Assembly: GCA_003281005.1 (NCBI GenBank)
Contig: QCDE01000004.1
Location: forward strand, 18,054-82,053
Direction: 5' to 3'
DNA from: Pelagibacteraceae bacterium AG-349-O05
GTDB taxonomy: Bacteria > Pseudomonadota > Alphaproteobacteria > Pelagibacterales > Pelagibacteraceae
DNA length: 64,000 bases
This document shows, one piece after another, positions 34,701 through 45,070 of this stretch. The translations under genes were made by a program, and so were the position numbers. The notes under the pieces were generated by a model that saw only the letters and a list, made by a program, of their open reading frames with translations, had not been told where the DNA came from and did no database searches. Position 1 is the stretch's first letter; each line of letters opens with the position of its first letter.

Positions 34701-36374
34701 CCCTTCAATTTCACCTTTGTCATTTAATTTTATTGAGTCTGCTGCAGGTACTCTAGGCAACCCTGGCATTGTCATGATTTCACCACACACAACAACGATA
34801 AACTCAGCACCAGAAGAAAGTCTTACTTCTCTTACAGGCAAAACATGACCTGTGGGCGCACCTTTTAAATTTGGGTCTGTTGAAAAACTGTATTGAGTTT
34901 TTGCAATACAAACAGGCAATTTACCATAACCTTTTTCTTCAAAATCTTTTAATTGTTGTCTCACTTTTGTATCAGCTACTACTTCAGAAGCGCTATAAAT
35001 TTCTTGTGCAATTTTTTCTATTTTTTTGAATAGTGATAGATCGTCCTCGTATAAAAATTTAAATGTATCTTTTTTATCTTCACAAATTTCTGTAACATTT
35101 TTAGCAAGTTCAATAGTTCCCTCGCTACCGTTAGACCAATGTGTGCATTTAGAGGCTTTTACACCTTGCGTTTCACAAAAATCTAACAAAGTTTTCATTT
35201 CATCTTCTGTATCCGTAATAAAATGATTAACTGCAACTGTAACAGGCAATCCAAACTTTCTAATATTATTTATATGCCTACGTAAATTTACCATTCCCTC
35301 TTTTAGTGCTGATATATTTTCTTTTTTTAAATCTTCTTTAGCAACCCCTCCATGCATTTTTAACGCTCTTATCGTTGCTACGATAACTACGCAATCTGGT
35401 TTGAGACTAGATTTTCTACACTTAATATTCAAAAATTTTTCAGCTCCCAAATCAGCTCCAAAACCTGCCTCTGTTACAACGTAGTCAGCTAATTTTAGAC
35501 CTGCTTTAGTTGCAATAACCGAATTACATCCATGAGCAATATTTGCAAAAGGCCCACCATGAATTATTGCAGGATTGTTTTCTAGAGTTTGAGTCACATT
35601 GGGTCTTATTGCTTCCTTAAGCAAAACAGTCATTGGACCTTGTGCATTTAAATCTTTTGCATAAATTGATCGCTTATCTCTAGTATAACCAATTGTAATA
35701 TTTCCAATTCTATTTTCTAAATCTTTTAGATCTGTCGCTAAACAAAAAATAGCCATTAGCTCAGATGCAACTGTAATATCGAAACTATCTTGCCTTGGAT
35801 AACCATTAGCCACTCCTCCAAGATCAACAATAATAGATCTTAACGATCTATCATTCATATCCATTACTCTTCTCCAAACAACTCTTCTAACATCAATGTT
35901 AAGTTTGTTGCCCCAATAAATATGATTGTCAATCAATGCAGATAGTAAATTATGTGCAGATGTAATAGCATGAAAGTCACCTGTAAAATGAAGATTGATT
36001 TGTTCCATTGGCACTACTTGGGCATAACCACCACCAGCAGCTCCACCTTTCATTCCAAATGATGGGCCAAGACTTGGTTCTCTTAAACAAACAATAGATT
36101 TTTTTCTAATTTTATTTAAACCGTCATTTAAACCAACAGAAGTTGTAGTTTTCCCCTCACCAGCTGGAGTGGGAGTAATTGCAGTAACTAAAATTAATTT
36201 GCCATTTTCTTTTTTAAGAGTATTTAAATATTCCAAATTTATTTTGGCTATGTGTCTACCCATTGGACTAAAAGCAAAATTTTCATCTGGCACTCCAACC
36301 TTAGAAAGTATATCTTTTATTGGTTGCATCTTAGCTTCTCGAGCTATTTGAATGTCAGATTTTACTTCGGCCAT
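34692..36374 (-). CDS. fhs: Formate-tetrahydrofolate ligase
   Basis: 560 residues, full length. The P-loop [16 protein letters not shown] near residue 65, [21 protein letters not shown] (substrate region) and [16 protein letters not shown] at the C-terminus are family hallmarks. It makes 10-formyl-THF from formate, ATP and THF; running in reverse it produces formate and ATP from folate-bound carbon. In this window it would handle one-carbon units released by Tdm, sarcosine oxidase and the other GcvT-domain enzymes. Confidence 0.96.
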   Translation of the reverse strand: MAEVKSDIQIAREAKMQPIKDILSKVGVPDENFAFSPMGRHIAKINLEYLNTLKKENGKLILVTAITPTPAGEGKTTTSVGLNDGLNKIRKKSIVCLREPSLGPSFGMKGGAAGGGYAQVVPMEQINLHFTGDFHAITSAHNLLSALIDNHIYWGNKLNIDVRRVVWRRVMDMNDRSLRSIIVDLGGVANGYPRQDSFDITVASELMAIFCLATDLKDLENRIGNITIGYTRDKRSIYAKDLNAQGPMTVLLKEAIRPNVTQTLENNPAIIHGGPFANIAHGCNSVIATKAGLKLADYVVTEAGFGADLGAEKFLNIKCRKSSLKPDCVVIVATIRALKMHGGVAKEDLKKENISALKEGMVNLRRHINNIRKFGLPVTVAVNHFITDTEDEMKTLLDFCETQGVKASKCTHWSNGSEGTIELAKNVTEICEDKKDTFKFLYEDDLSLFKKIEKIAQEIYSASEVVADTKVRQQLKDFEEKGYGKLPVCIAKTQYSFSTDPNLKGAPTGHVLPVREVRLSSGAEFIVVVCGEIMTMPGLPRVPAADSIKLNDKGEIEGLF

Positions 36375-36503
36375 AAATAATCTAATAAATTAAAAGTTTT
36401 TTATCTGTGACTTCTTATCCTTTTTTGAGATATTTGGAAACTTCTAAAAAATATATATAAAAAAAATAAGCACTATTTAAATTGATTGTTATAAAATTAT
36501 TTG

Positions 36504-37760
36504 ATGCAAAAATATTCTATATTTAACCTTGTTAAAAACGCTTTTTCAAACCATGAAAATTGGGATCTGGCCTGGAAAGATCCAACACCTAAGGAAGAAT
36601 ACGATGTTGTAATTATTGGCGGTGGAGGCCATGGATTAGCTACAGCATATTATCTTGCTAAAGAACATAATATTACAAATGTTGCAATTATAGAAAAAGG
36701 ATGGATTGGCGGTGGAAACGTTGGGCGTAATACTACAATTATTAGATCAAATTATATGCATGACGAAAATGGTTTGTTCAGTGAGTTCGGAATGGATTTA
36801 TGGAGAAAGATGAGTCAAGATTTAAACTATAACGTAATGTTTTCTCCAAGAGGAATAATTAACCTTGCGCACTCAGACGCTCAAATGAATGCTTATGCAA
36901 GAAGAGGAAATTCAATGAGGTTAAATGGAATTGATGCAGTTCTTTTAAATAGAGAACAAGTTAAAGAAATAATTCCAATGGCCGATTTTTCTGAAAACGT
37001 AAGGTTCCCAATATTTGGAGGTTTGATGCAGCCAAGTGCAGGAACAGCAAGACATGATGCTGTTGCATGGGGTTATGCACGTCAGGCAGACTCCATGGGG
37101 GTAGATATAATTCAAAATTGTGAGGTTATAGGCTTCGATGTTTCAGCAGGAAAAATAAATGGCATCAGAACTTCACGAGGAAATATCAAAGCAAAAAAAG
37201 TTGGTATTTGCGTTGCGGGTAGCACAAATATTTTAGCAGAAAAATTAAATATGACATTACCAATTGAAACTCATTTACTCCAAGCATGTGTTTCTGAGCC
37301 AGTTAAACCAGTTTTAGATAATGTAGTTACGTTTGGTGCAGGACACTTTTATGTAAGTCAATCTGACAAAGGTGAGATGGTAATGGGCGGTGATCTTGAT
37401 GGTTATAATAGTTATGCTCAAAGAGGAAACTTACCAACATTACAACATGTATTAACTGAAGGTATAGCCATGATGCCATTTTTGAGTAAATTAAAAATGC
37501 TTAGAACGTGGGGTGGTATTATGGATATGTCAATGGATGGTTCACCTATTATCGATAAAACACACATTGATGGTTTGTATTTGAATTGTGGATGGTGCTA
37601 TGGAGGATTTAAAGCTACACCTGCATCGGGTTGGACATTTGCTCATACTATTGCTCAAGATAGAGTGCATGAATTAAATGCCGGTTATAGCTTAAATAGA
37701 TTTAATACTGGCCATCTTATTGATGAAAAGGGACTCGGAACAAAAACCTGGATATCGTAA
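36504..37760 (+). CDS. soxB: Sarcosine oxidase beta subunit
   Basis: 418 residues from the ATG at 36504 (a TTG directly before it is also in frame). FAD motif DVVIIGGGGHGLATAYYLAK near residue 34, GGGNVGRNTTIIRSNY near residue 70, and His184 in AGTARHDAVAW, the position of covalent FMN attachment in heterotetrameric sarcosine oxidases. It oxidises sarcosine to glycine. First of four consecutive sox genes. N-methylglutamate dehydrogenase uses a homologous set; SoxB-like identity is favoured because the N-terminus and FMN region resemble the Corynebacterium enzyme and because fhs is adjacent. Confidence 0.88.
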   Translation: MQKYSIFNLVKNAFSNHENWDLAWKDPTPKEEYDVVIIGGGGHGLATAYYLAKEHNITNVAIIEKGWIGGGNVGRNTTIIRSNYMHDENGLFSEFGMDLWRKMSQDLNYNVMFSPRGIINLAHSDAQMNAYARRGNSMRLNGIDAVLLNREQVKEIIPMADFSENVRFPIFGGLMQPSAGTARHDAVAWGYARQADSMGVDIIQNCEVIGFDVSAGKINGIRTSRGNIKAKKVGICVAGSTNILAEKLNMTLPIETHLLQACVSEPVKPVLDNVVTFGAGHFYVSQSDKGEMVMGGDLDGYNSYAQRGNLPTLQHVLTEGIAMMPFLSKLKMLRTWGGIMDMSMDGSPIIDKTHIDGLYLNCGWCYGGFKATPASGWTFAHTIAQDRVHELNAGYSLNRFNTGHLIDEKGLGTKTWIS

Positions 37761-38030
37761 ATGCTTTACATAAATTGCCCACACTGTGGAATGAGATCTC
37801 AAAATGAATTTTCATATGGTGGCGATGCAAGCGTTAAAAGACCAGAGCTTAATAAAGAAGTTTCTGATCAAGAATGGGATAATTTTGTTTACAATAGAAA
37901 AAGTTTAAGAGGAAAGCATTTAGAGCTATGGCAACATATTTCTGGATGTAGACAATGGATAAAGGTTGAGAGAGATACCGCAACCCATGAAATTTTTAGA
38001 ACTTTTAAAGCTGATGAGGAAGTTGCTTAA
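37761..38030 (+). CDS. soxD: Sarcosine oxidase delta subunit
   Basis: 89 residues, the typical size of SoxD. N-terminal zinc ligands are the cysteines of NCPHCGMRSQNEF, with further His and Cys in LWQHISGCRQW. The delta subunit is structural. It starts directly after soxB and ends overlapping soxA by one base. Confidence 0.93.
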   Translation: MLYINCPHCGMRSQNEFSYGGDASVKRPELNKEVSDQEWDNFVYNRKSLRGKHLELWQHISGCRQWIKVERDTATHEIFRTFKADEEVA

Positions 38031-41026
38031 TGACTCAAGCTTTTAGAATTGAAAATGTTGGATTAATTAATAGAGATAAAAAATTATCTTTTAAATTTAA
38101 TGGTAAAACATACTTTGGTTATGAAGGTGACACCTTAGCATCAGCTTTATTAGCAAATGGAGTTCATTTAGTAGGAAGAAGTTTTAAGTATCATAGACCT
38201 AGAGGTTTCTTTGGTGCAGGTGTAGATGAGCCTTATGCAGTAGTTCAACTTTATAGAAATGGTGAAACAGAACCAAATATTAAAGCTACAGAGCAGGAAC
38301 TTTTTGATGGTTTAGAGGCAAAAAGTGTTAATTGTTGGCCAAGTGTGAATTTTGATATTGGAGCAATAAATAATTTTTTAAAAATTTTCCTACCTGCGGG
38401 TTTTTATTACAAAACTTTTATGTGGCCAAAAAGTTTTTGGTACAGAATTTATGAACCATTTATTAGAAAAGCAGCTGGTTTAGGTGTTGCTTCAACTAAA
38501 CATGATAAAGAAAGATATGAACATAAGTATGAATACTGTGATTTATTAATTGCAGGTTCAGGACCTTCGGGATTAGCTAGTGCATTTGCTGCAGCAAAAA
38601 ATGGAGCTAAAGTAATTTTAGCTGAAGATAAACCAAGATTTGGCGGATCTTTACTAACAAGTGATGTCAATATTGGCAATCAATCAGGAAAAGATTGGGC
38701 TGAGGGGATAATTGCAGAACTCAAAACTATGCCAAATGTTGTTGTAAAAAATAGATCTCAAATTTTTGGATATTATGATCACAATATGCTTGTGATGTCA
38801 GAAAAAGTTAGTGATCATTTACCATCAACTAAAAAATATCATCCTAATAAAAGACTATGGTACATTCGTGCAAAAGAAGTTTTGATTTCCTCTGGTTCAA
38901 TTGAAAGACCAATAGTTTTTGGAAATAATGATACGCCAGGAGTTATGCTTTCTTCAGCTGCTAAAGAATATTTAAAAGTATATGGTGTTTTAGTTGGAAG
39001 AAAACCGTTAGTATTTACAAATAATGATAGTGGATACGAAACAGCAATCGAATTTAAAAAACATGGAGTAGATCCAATTGTTTTAGACTCAAGAAAAAAC
39101 CCTGAGTCAGAAATAATTGATGAAGCAAAAAATTTAGGAATTAATATAAAGAATTCTTATGTTGTGGTTGCAGCACAAGGGTATAAAAAAGTAAAATCTG
39201 CAGATATTGCGAGTATTTCAGAGGATAAAAAACAACTCGGTGAAATAGAAAATTTACAATGTGATTGTATTTGTGTTTCTGGTTTTTGGACACCAACCAT
39301 TCATTTAGCATCTCAATCAGGAAATAAAACTAAGTTTAAAGAAGAAATTGATGCATTTGTTCCAGGGCAATCAAAACAAAATGAAATTACTTTAGGTGCA
39401 GCTAATGGAGTATTTTCGCTTGATGAAACATTAAAAACTTCATTCAGAGCAGGAAGTGAATTATCAAAAAAAATTACTGAAAAAGATAATGAGATAGCTA
39501 TTCCAAATGTTGTTGAAAAGAAATCTTCTCAACATGATAAATTTTGGTGTGTTCCATTGCCAAAAGGTAAAAATTATAAAAGATTTTTAGATTTTCAAAA
39601 TGATGTAGCGGTATCTGATGTAGAAATAGCTTTAAGAGAAGGGTATCGATCAATTGAACACGTTAAAAGATATACAACTTTAGGAATGGCAACAGATCAA
39701 GGAAAAACAAGTAATTTAAATGGATTGCAATTAGTATCCGAAATTGAAAACAAAGTAGTTCCTGCAGTAGGTCATACAACTTTTAGACCCCCATACACTC
39801 CAGTTTCTATTGGAGCAATAGTGGGAAGAGAGGTTGGAAAACATTCAAAACCAACAAGAAAATCTCCAATGCATTCATGGCATGAAAAAAATAATGCAGT
39901 TTTTGTTGATGCGGGTGTTTGGTTAAGACCTCGGTATTATAAAAGAGGAAATGAAAATTTATTCGAGGCATCTAAAAGAGAGGCTAAAAATGTGAGAGCA
40001 AATGTTGGAGTTTGTGACGTAACAACTTTAGGAAAAATTGATGTTAAAGGTCCTGATGCAGCAGAGTTATTAAATAGAGTTTATACAAATGCATGGTTGA
40101 AGCTACCAGTTGGCAAAGCTAGATATGGTGTAATGTTAAGAGAAGACGGAATTGTTATGGATGACGGAACAACTACAAGAATTTCAGAAAATCATTATCA
40201 TATGACCACTACCACTGCTCAAGCAGCAAACGTTCTTTCTCATTTAGAATATTATTTGCAACTCGTTTGGCCTGAATTAAATGTGAATGTAGTTTCAACT
40301 ACAGAACAATGGGCTGGAGCAGCTATCGCTGGACCTAAATCTCGAGATTTATTAAAAAAATTATTTCCAAATTCTGATGTATCAAATGAAGGCTTACCTT
40401 TTATGGGCTACATGGAAGGAGATTTATTTGGTGTTAAAGCAAGAATATTTAGAATTTCGTTTTCAGGCGAGCTTGCTTATGAAGTAAATGTTGAGTCTGA
40501 TTATGGAAATTTTATGTGGGAAAAAATAATTAAAGTTGGTGAAGAATTTAATATTCAACCATATGGAACAGAGGCATTATCAACTCTTAGAATTGAAATG
40601 GGACATGTTGCTGGATCAGAACTTGATGGTAGAACAATTCCATTCGACAATGCTTTAGAAGGTCTTGTTAGTAAAAAGAAAGATTTTATTGGAAAAAGAT
40701 CATTACAACGAACTGCATTTACAGCTGAAGATAGACAGAGAATAGTAGGGGTAGTTCCATTAGACAAACAAACAAGTATACCAGAAGGCTCTCACTTAGT
40801 TAAAGATGATAAAGCACCATTGCCAAATCCAAAGTTAGGTCATATCTCTGCATCATGTTGGAGTGTTGAATATGATAATCCTTTTTCTTTAGCAATTTTG
40901 AAAGATGGAAAAAATATGATAGGTCAAAAACTTTTTGCGATGTCACCACTTAAAAATAAAGTAATACCAGTTGAGATAGTTTCATCACATTATGTAGACC
41001 CAAAAGGCGAAAGAGTCAGATCATGA
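38030..41026 (+). CDS. soxA: Sarcosine oxidase alpha subunit
   Basis: 998 residues, full length. N-terminal small domain with [20 protein letters not shown] (2Fe-2S ferredoxin-like fold), NAD-binding domain with [20 protein letters not shown] near residue 172, and from about residue 615 the GcvT domain that binds THF ([20 protein letters not shown]). It accepts the methyl carbon as methylene-THF. Overlaps both neighbours, so production is coupled with SoxD and SoxG. Confidence 0.93.
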   Translation: MTQAFRIENVGLINRDKKLSFKFNGKTYFGYEGDTLASALLANGVHLVGRSFKYHRPRGFFGAGVDEPYAVVQLYRNGETEPNIKATEQELFDGLEAKSVNCWPSVNFDIGAINNFLKIFLPAGFYYKTFMWPKSFWYRIYEPFIRKAAGLGVASTKHDKERYEHKYEYCDLLIAGSGPSGLASAFAAAKNGAKVILAEDKPRFGGSLLTSDVNIGNQSGKDWAEGIIAELKTMPNVVVKNRSQIFGYYDHNMLVMSEKVSDHLPSTKKYHPNKRLWYIRAKEVLISSGSIERPIVFGNNDTPGVMLSSAAKEYLKVYGVLVGRKPLVFTNNDSGYETAIEFKKHGVDPIVLDSRKNPESEIIDEAKNLGINIKNSYVVVAAQGYKKVKSADIASISEDKKQLGEIENLQCDCICVSGFWTPTIHLASQSGNKTKFKEEIDAFVPGQSKQNEITLGAANGVFSLDETLKTSFRAGSELSKKITEKDNEIAIPNVVEKKSSQHDKFWCVPLPKGKNYKRFLDFQNDVAVSDVEIALREGYRSIEHVKRYTTLGMATDQGKTSNLNGLQLVSEIENKVVPAVGHTTFRPPYTPVSIGAIVGREVGKHSKPTRKSPMHSWHEKNNAVFVDAGVWLRPRYYKRGNENLFEASKREAKNVRANVGVCDVTTLGKIDVKGPDAAELLNRVYTNAWLKLPVGKARYGVMLREDGIVMDDGTTTRISENHYHMTTTTAQAANVLSHLEYYLQLVWPELNVNVVSTTEQWAGAAIAGPKSRDLLKKLFPNSDVSNEGLPFMGYMEGDLFGVKARIFRISFSGELAYEVNVESDYGNFMWEKIIKVGEEFNIQPYGTEALSTLRIEMGHVAGSELDGRTIPFDNALEGLVSKKKDFIGKRSLQRTAFTAEDRQRIVGVVPLDKQTSIPEGSHLVKDDKAPLPNPKLGHISASCWSVEYDNPFSLAILKDGKNMIGQKLFAMSPLKNKVIPVEIVSSHYVDPKGERVRS

Positions 41027-41610
41027 CATTAATTTCAGCTTTATCAAATGTTCATGCAAAAGGTCAATTTGGAGATTGTGAAGATAAAAATGAAAATGAT
41101 TTACTTAAAATATCTGAAATCAAAAATTTATTAATTGTTCAAATATTTCAGTACAAAAATTCTTCACTTTCATTTGAGGGTATTGATATTGATGGTTTAA
41201 AATTAAAAAATGAACCTTTAACCGTGGTATTTAATGAAAATACAAGGATTATGTGGAATGGACCAAAAAATTGGCTTTTAGTTTCAACAAAAAAGGATTT
41301 AATTAAAAATGTATCAGATAATTTTAAAGATACAGATTTTGCTATAACAGATTTATCTCATTCTAGAGCTATTATTGAAATCGAAGGAAATGATTCGATA
41401 GAAGTTTTGAAAAAAGGATGTCCTTTTAATTTTAATACATTGGATAAAAATAATTCAATTAACTCAACTTATAATGGAATAGCTTTTACTGTAGATAAGT
41501 TTGGTGAAAATCCAAATAAAGTAAGATTATTTGTTTTAAGAAGTTTTGGCGAATCTTTATATCATTCTATCACAGACGCATCTCTAGAGTTTGGCTTTGA
41601 ATCTTTATAA
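41023..41610 (+). CDS. soxG: Sarcosine oxidase gamma subunit
   Basis: 195 residues, consistent with SoxG. It has the small GcvT-like fold; the segment [20 protein letters not shown] near residue 107 resembles the DLTHSR-type motif of the family, and [11 protein letters not shown] follows. Its ATG overlaps the soxA stop (ATGA). Last gene of the sox operon, 10 bp from the convergent EamA gene. Confidence 0.88.
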   Translation: MTLISALSNVHAKGQFGDCEDKNENDLLKISEIKNLLIVQIFQYKNSSLSFEGIDIDGLKLKNEPLTVVFNENTRIMWNGPKNWLLVSTKKDLIKNVSDNFKDTDFAITDLSHSRAIIEIEGNDSIEVLKKGCPFNFNTLDKNNSINSTYNGIAFTVDKFGENPNKVRLFVLRSFGESLYHSITDASLEFGFESL

Positions 41611-41620
41611 ACTTAAATTT

Positions 41621-42472
41621 TCAATCCCTTGTTGCAATATAAACACCTATAGAAGTAATTAGAAATCCAATTAGATCCAACCTAGTTAAACTTTCATCTA
41701 AAAAAAGCCAAGCCATAAAAGCAGACGTTGCTGGAATTAAAAAAAATATAGAAACAGTTTTGCTTGCTGAATTATTTTTAATTAAAAACATTAATATTGT
41801 AAATGCTCCAAATGATACCAAAAATATTTGATGGCTCATTGCAATTATAAATGTTTGTGAGAAATCAATATATGGATCAACAAATAAAATAATTATTAAT
41901 AAATGGAAAATGCATCCACCAATAGCTTGATTCATATTACTTACTGATAAAGGCAAGTTGTTACTCAATTTTTTTTGCCATAAAGTTGAAAATGTAATTG
42001 CCAACAAAGCTATTATTGTTGAGATCAAACCCACTGCTGGTATTTTTGAACCAATATCAAATCCTAACACAAGACCGGCGCCAGCAAATCCCAAGAAAAC
42101 ACCTACCCATTGTTTTGTAGATACTTTTTCATTTAAGATGGGACCGCTTAATGCATTTGTGAGAATTGGTTGAAGGGTTACAATTAACGCTGCTATTGCT
42201 GTTGGCATGCCTATTGAAATTGAGTAAAAGACACCACCAAGATAAAAACCATGAAACAACACACCACTAAAAAAAGATTCAAAAAAGTTTCTTTTATTTA
42301 CTAGAATTTTTTGTTTTGAATAAATTGAAAATAAAAAAAAACCAAAAGCAACTAATGCAAATCTAAAAGCTAAAGCAGCAAATGGATCACTGTTATCTAT
42401 AATAGGTTTAGTGGTTATAAAAGCAGAGGACCATAGGAGTATAAATATGAAAGGGAATATTTTAATCATCAT
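41621..42472 (-). CDS. DMT-superfamily transporter (EamA)
   Basis: 283 residues with ten predicted membrane helices in two EamA repeats. IFILLWSSAFITTKPIID opens repeat 1 and ALLAITFSTLWQKKLSNN opens repeat 2. Such proteins mostly export amino acids or metabolites across the inner membrane; the substrate is unknown. The 100-bp gap to 42573 is a divergent promoter region in which I see no defined site. Confidence 0.87.
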   Translation of the reverse strand: MMIKIFPFIFILLWSSAFITTKPIIDNSDPFAALAFRFALVAFGFFLFSIYSKQKILVNKRNFFESFFSGVLFHGFYLGGVFYSISIGMPTAIAALIVTLQPILTNALSGPILNEKVSTKQWVGVFLGFAGAGLVLGFDIGSKIPAVGLISTIIALLAITFSTLWQKKLSNNLPLSVSNMNQAIGGCIFHLLIIILFVDPYIDFSQTFIIAMSHQIFLVSFGAFTILMFLIKNNSASKTVSIFFLIPATSAFMAWLFLDESLTRLDLIGFLITSIGVYIATRD

Positions 42473-42572
42473 GTTTAATAAACAAATAAATTAAATAAAA
42501 TCAAACAAATCAGTACCTATTATGAGCAAATTCGGCGTAGTAATGAAATACCAAATCACTTAAAGTTCAGTT

Positions 42573-42959
42573 ATGAAGTTTAGATTATTTAGAATTTTAA
42601 CAATTATACTAACCTTTTTCTTTTTGACAGGTTTTGTGCCCATTCTTTCATTTGTTGGCCCAGGTGTAACAGCTCTTACTTCAGGCAATGTCTATAAAGC
42701 TAGTGCACAATTTATAGTTAATCAACATATAGAAAAAGAAACTGGAAAAAATTCTTTAGCTTTAATTAAAGAAACGTTTGTAGAAGAAACAGATATAAAA
42801 ACAAAAAATAATTCATTTGATGAAGACTTAAGAAAATTAGTAGAAACAAGAATTAAAATGACTAGACAAAAACTAGATAATCAAAATTTACAAAAATTGC
42901 TTAAAAAGCGAATAGAGGTTACTAGATCAATACTTGATTTAAATAATACTACTCAATAA
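42573..42959 (+). CDS. Hypothetical protein with N-terminal membrane segment
   Basis: 128 residues. Residues 8-35 form a hydrophobic segment (ILTIILTFFFLTGFVPILSF), either a signal anchor or a long signal peptide. The rest is highly charged and predicted helical (DEDLRKLVETRIKMTRQ, LQKLLKKRIEVTRSIL), so a coiled coil is likely. The repeated RIK/E-x-TR unit gives it a weak internal repeat. Function unknown. It overlaps the next, convergent gene by 11 bp. Confidence 0.6.
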   Translation: MKFRLFRILTIILTFFFLTGFVPILSFVGPGVTALTSGNVYKASAQFIVNQHIEKETGKNSLALIKETFVEETDIKTKNNSFDEDLRKLVETRIKMTRQKLDNQNLQKLLKKRIEVTRSILDLNNTTQ

Positions 42960-43389
42960 TATTTAGATATATAAGGTTTTCTTGTTTAGTTTCTTTACAC
43001 CACATTTCATAGCTTTCACAAACTCTCCACAAGTGATCAAAAGCTCTCTGTGAAATTTCTAATGGAAAATGACTCTTGGTATAATAAAGCTTTGGTATCT
43101 TCATTAAAAATTTTACCATAGAATCTTTTTGTAGTTCTAACAGTCTTAAAGTTTCTTCATTAATTTTTTTCTTAGTTATCTTATCAATAGATTTATTATT
43201 CTTAAGTTCTAAAAACCATTTATCATGAAATTCTCCAGAACTTAAAATGTCATATTCCTTAGTAGTCATAAAAATTTCAAATGCCTGTATATTATTAATT
43301 TCAGGATTTTGTTTTTTAATATTAATTATATTTGAATAAACAAATTCAGCAGCTCTTAACACATAAGGCTTTTCAATCTTATTAGTCAT
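42949..43389 (-). CDS. Hypothetical soluble protein (146 aa)
   Basis: 146 residues, no signal peptide, helical and charged. A cluster of aromatic and cysteine residues lies at the C-terminus (FDHLWRVCESYEMWCKET). I recognise no family. It follows the racemase gene by 3 bp and is probably cotranscribed with it. The reading frame is intact and has codon use similar to its neighbours. Confidence 0.65.
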   Translation of the reverse strand: MTNKIEKPYVLRAAEFVYSNIINIKKQNPEINNIQAFEIFMTTKEYDILSSGEFHDKWFLELKNNKSIDKITKKKINEETLRLLELQKDSMVKFLMKIPKLYYTKSHFPLEISQRAFDHLWRVCESYEMWCKETKQENLIYLNIIE

Positions 43390-43392
43390 AAA

Positions 43393-44139
43393 CTAATTTT
43401 TATGCTTAACCATAGCTGAATGAGCCAAAATTAAGTTAGGGTCTAAAAATACTTTTGAAGATTTTACATTTTCAAATGATTTAAATGCAAAAATCGCAAT
43501 AGGGAGCTCTGTACAACCTAAAATGATTTTTTTACACTTAGTTTTAATTAAGAAATCAATTGCAGGTTTAATTGCTTTTGCTGCAGCCTTTACATTACCC
43601 ATTTTAACTAATTTAATTGCTTTATTAACTGACAATTTTTGTATTTTTTGAGATGGCTCTATTAACTGATAATCTTTTTCAAAAAATTTTTTATAAACTC
43701 CAGTTTTAAGAGTACCCTCAGTCGCTAAGAGACCGACTTTGGAGTTTTTTTTGCATTTTTTTTTTGTAAATTTGAAAACTTCTTTTGGCATATTGATTAT
43801 TGGAATATTAATTTTATTCTGCAAATCATCAAACCAATAATGAGCTGTGTTACAAGGTATAACTATAAATTTACATTTATTCTTTTCCAGAAGCTTACAA
43901 CCTTTGAGCAAACTTTTTAAAACTTTGTTATATTTTGCTCTACTAATTTTATTTGTAGATTTGTTTGAGAGATTTTTAGTTTGAGAGCCAATAGATTCAG
44001 GTCTGCCAGGAATATTTGATTTATTATAAAGTAAAAATAATGGATACTCTTGGTCAATTTTTCCTCTATTTAAAACTGCAAGTTTGTTACAAAAATCAAG
44101 ACCTGCTTGAGTTCCCATTCCACCTAAAATTCCAATCAT
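43393..44139 (-). CDS. Aspartate/glutamate racemase-family protein
   Basis: 248 residues with the two catalytic cysteines of PLP-independent racemases: FIVIPCNTAHYWFDDL near residue 95 and IILGCTELPIA near residue 202. N-terminal IGILGGMGTQAGLDF is characteristic of the aspartate/glutamate racemase group. It could supply D-amino acids for peptidoglycan or act on another amino acid. The 140-bp gap before the csp gene includes the long hairpin described separately. Confidence 0.87.
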   Translation of the reverse strand: MIGILGGMGTQAGLDFCNKLAVLNRGKIDQEYPLFLLYNKSNIPGRPESIGSQTKNLSNKSTNKISRAKYNKVLKSLLKGCKLLEKNKCKFIVIPCNTAHYWFDDLQNKINIPIINMPKEVFKFTKKKCKKNSKVGLLATEGTLKTGVYKKFFEKDYQLIEPSQKIQKLSVNKAIKLVKMGNVKAAAKAIKPAIDFLIKTKCKKIILGCTELPIAIFAFKSFENVKSSKVFLDPNLILAHSAMVKHKN

Positions 44140-44217
44140 AATTTTGATAAATTTATTAATATTTTAATTTAAATCTATAATTGATAATTGTGTTTAAAGA
44201 TTGTTTTTAAATAAGGT

Positions 44218-44266
44218 ATTGGCTGAATAATAAATTTATTAAAGTTAAATAAATTTTTCAGCCAAT
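44218..44266 (-). other. Long hairpin downstream of the cold-shock gene
   Basis: Arms ATTGGCTGAA (44218-44227) and TTCAGCCAAT (44257-44266) are perfectly complementary. The structure continues inward as AAATTTATT (44232-44240) with AATAAATTT (44248-44256), leaving a 4-nt bulge TAAT and a 7-nt loop. It begins 13 bp after the csp stop. There is no proper T run on the minus strand, so it may be a 3'-end stabiliser or a processed terminator rather than a simple intrinsic terminator. Confidence 0.7.
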
Positions 44267-44279
44267 AAGAAGTGTGAAA

Positions 44280-44486
44280 TTATGCAGTTTTTAAGTTAAC
44301 TGCTGAAGGACCTTTAGGACCATCTTCAACATCGAAAGTCAAAGCTTGACCCTCATCTAAACCGTTCATACCAGCATCTCTTACTGCTGAAACATGTACA
44401 AACACATCTTTTTCTTTATCTTCTCTTTCAATAAAACCAAAACCTTTGGTTGGATTGAACCACTTTACTTTACCTTGTAGACTCAT
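44280..44486 (-). CDS. cspA: CspA-type cold-shock protein
   Basis: 68 residues, single cold-shock OB-fold. RNP1 is [10 protein letters not shown] and RNP2 is DVFVHVSAV, both intact. It begins [20 protein letters not shown]. Such proteins bind single-stranded RNA/DNA and melt RNA secondary structure. It is monocistronic, with a structured 5' leader and 3' hairpin. The gene's base composition is somewhat GC-richer than its neighbours, as usual for highly expressed genes. Confidence 0.95.
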   Translation of the reverse strand: MSLQGKVKWFNPTKGFGFIEREDKEKDVFVHVSAVRDAGMNGLDEGQALTFDVEDGPKGPSAVNLKTA

Positions 44487-44546
44487 ATTATTCTTCTTAC
44501 TTTTTGTTATATTTAATTATTACTTATAATTAAGTAATATTGGCTT

Positions 44547-44574
44547 TCTTTAGATTTTATTGGGTTTTGTCAAC
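44547..44574 (-). promoter_or_regulatory. Candidate sigma-70 promoter of the cold-shock gene
   Basis: On the minus strand a perfect -35 box TTGACA (complement of 44569-44574) is followed after 16 nt by TAAAGA (complement of 44547-44552), a weak -10. Its leader would carry the hairpin ATTACTTA/TAAGTAAT (44519-44526 with 44531-44538). The perfect -35 is what makes it stand out. Confidence 0.4.
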
Positions 44575-44602
44575 AAAATAGATCAAAAATTAAAATAATT
44601 TT

Positions 44603-45070
44603 TTAAATATCGTCTATAAGCATAGTTAAATAAACAGAATTGATGTCTTCTTCATAGGGCGCAAAAGGTTCGCATACTTTGAAACCAGTTTTTTTGAAAA
44701 GTTTTCTTGCTGGTATAAAAAAATCACCTGCTCCTGTTTCGATACTTAACCTTTTTATTTTAAGCTTTTTAGCTTCATTAATTAAATGATTGATTACATT
44801 AATCCCTTGGCCTTGGTTTCTAAAATTATCATGAATTCTTATAGATTTAAATTCTCCATGCTGTTTATCTAAAAATTTTAAAGCACCACAACCGATTAGT
44901 TTTTCATCATCCCACAAACTCCAAAATTTAATTGATGGTACTTTTAAACCAGGAATATCCAATACATGAGCACTTCCCTCCGGAGAGGCAGCTCTAAGTT
45001 CAATAAAATGTTTGGTTAGAAGCTCATTTACTTCTGAATTATCAAAATTACCTTCTATTGATTTTAACAT
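44603..45070 (-). CDS. GNAT-family N-acetyltransferase
   Basis: 155 residues, single GNAT domain. The acetyl-CoA-binding motif A is IRIHDNFRNQGQGINVINHL near residue 75, with the R/QxxGxG/A-type loop RNQGQGI. LIGCGALKFLDKQHGEFKSI is the preceding strand pair. The substrate is not predictable; the C-terminal PARKLFKKTGFKVCEPFAPY matches members acting on small molecules or protein N-termini. It starts at the base after purK and is presumably its operon partner. Confidence 0.87.
   Translation of the reverse strand: MLKSIEGNFDNSEVNELLTKHFIELRAASPEGSAHVLDIPGLKVPSIKFWSLWDDEKLIGCGALKFLDKQHGEFKSIRIHDNFRNQGQGINVINHLINEAKKLKIKRLSIETGAGDFFIPARKLFKKTGFKVCEPFAPYEEDINSVYLTMLIDDI

Noticed and set aside
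36504..41610. N-methylglutamate dehydrogenase MgdABCD instead of sarcosine oxidase
   Set aside because: The two are homologous and context would allow either. The SoxB N-terminus and FMN region look like classical SoxB, and fhs is adjacent, so SoxBDAG is preferred though not proven.
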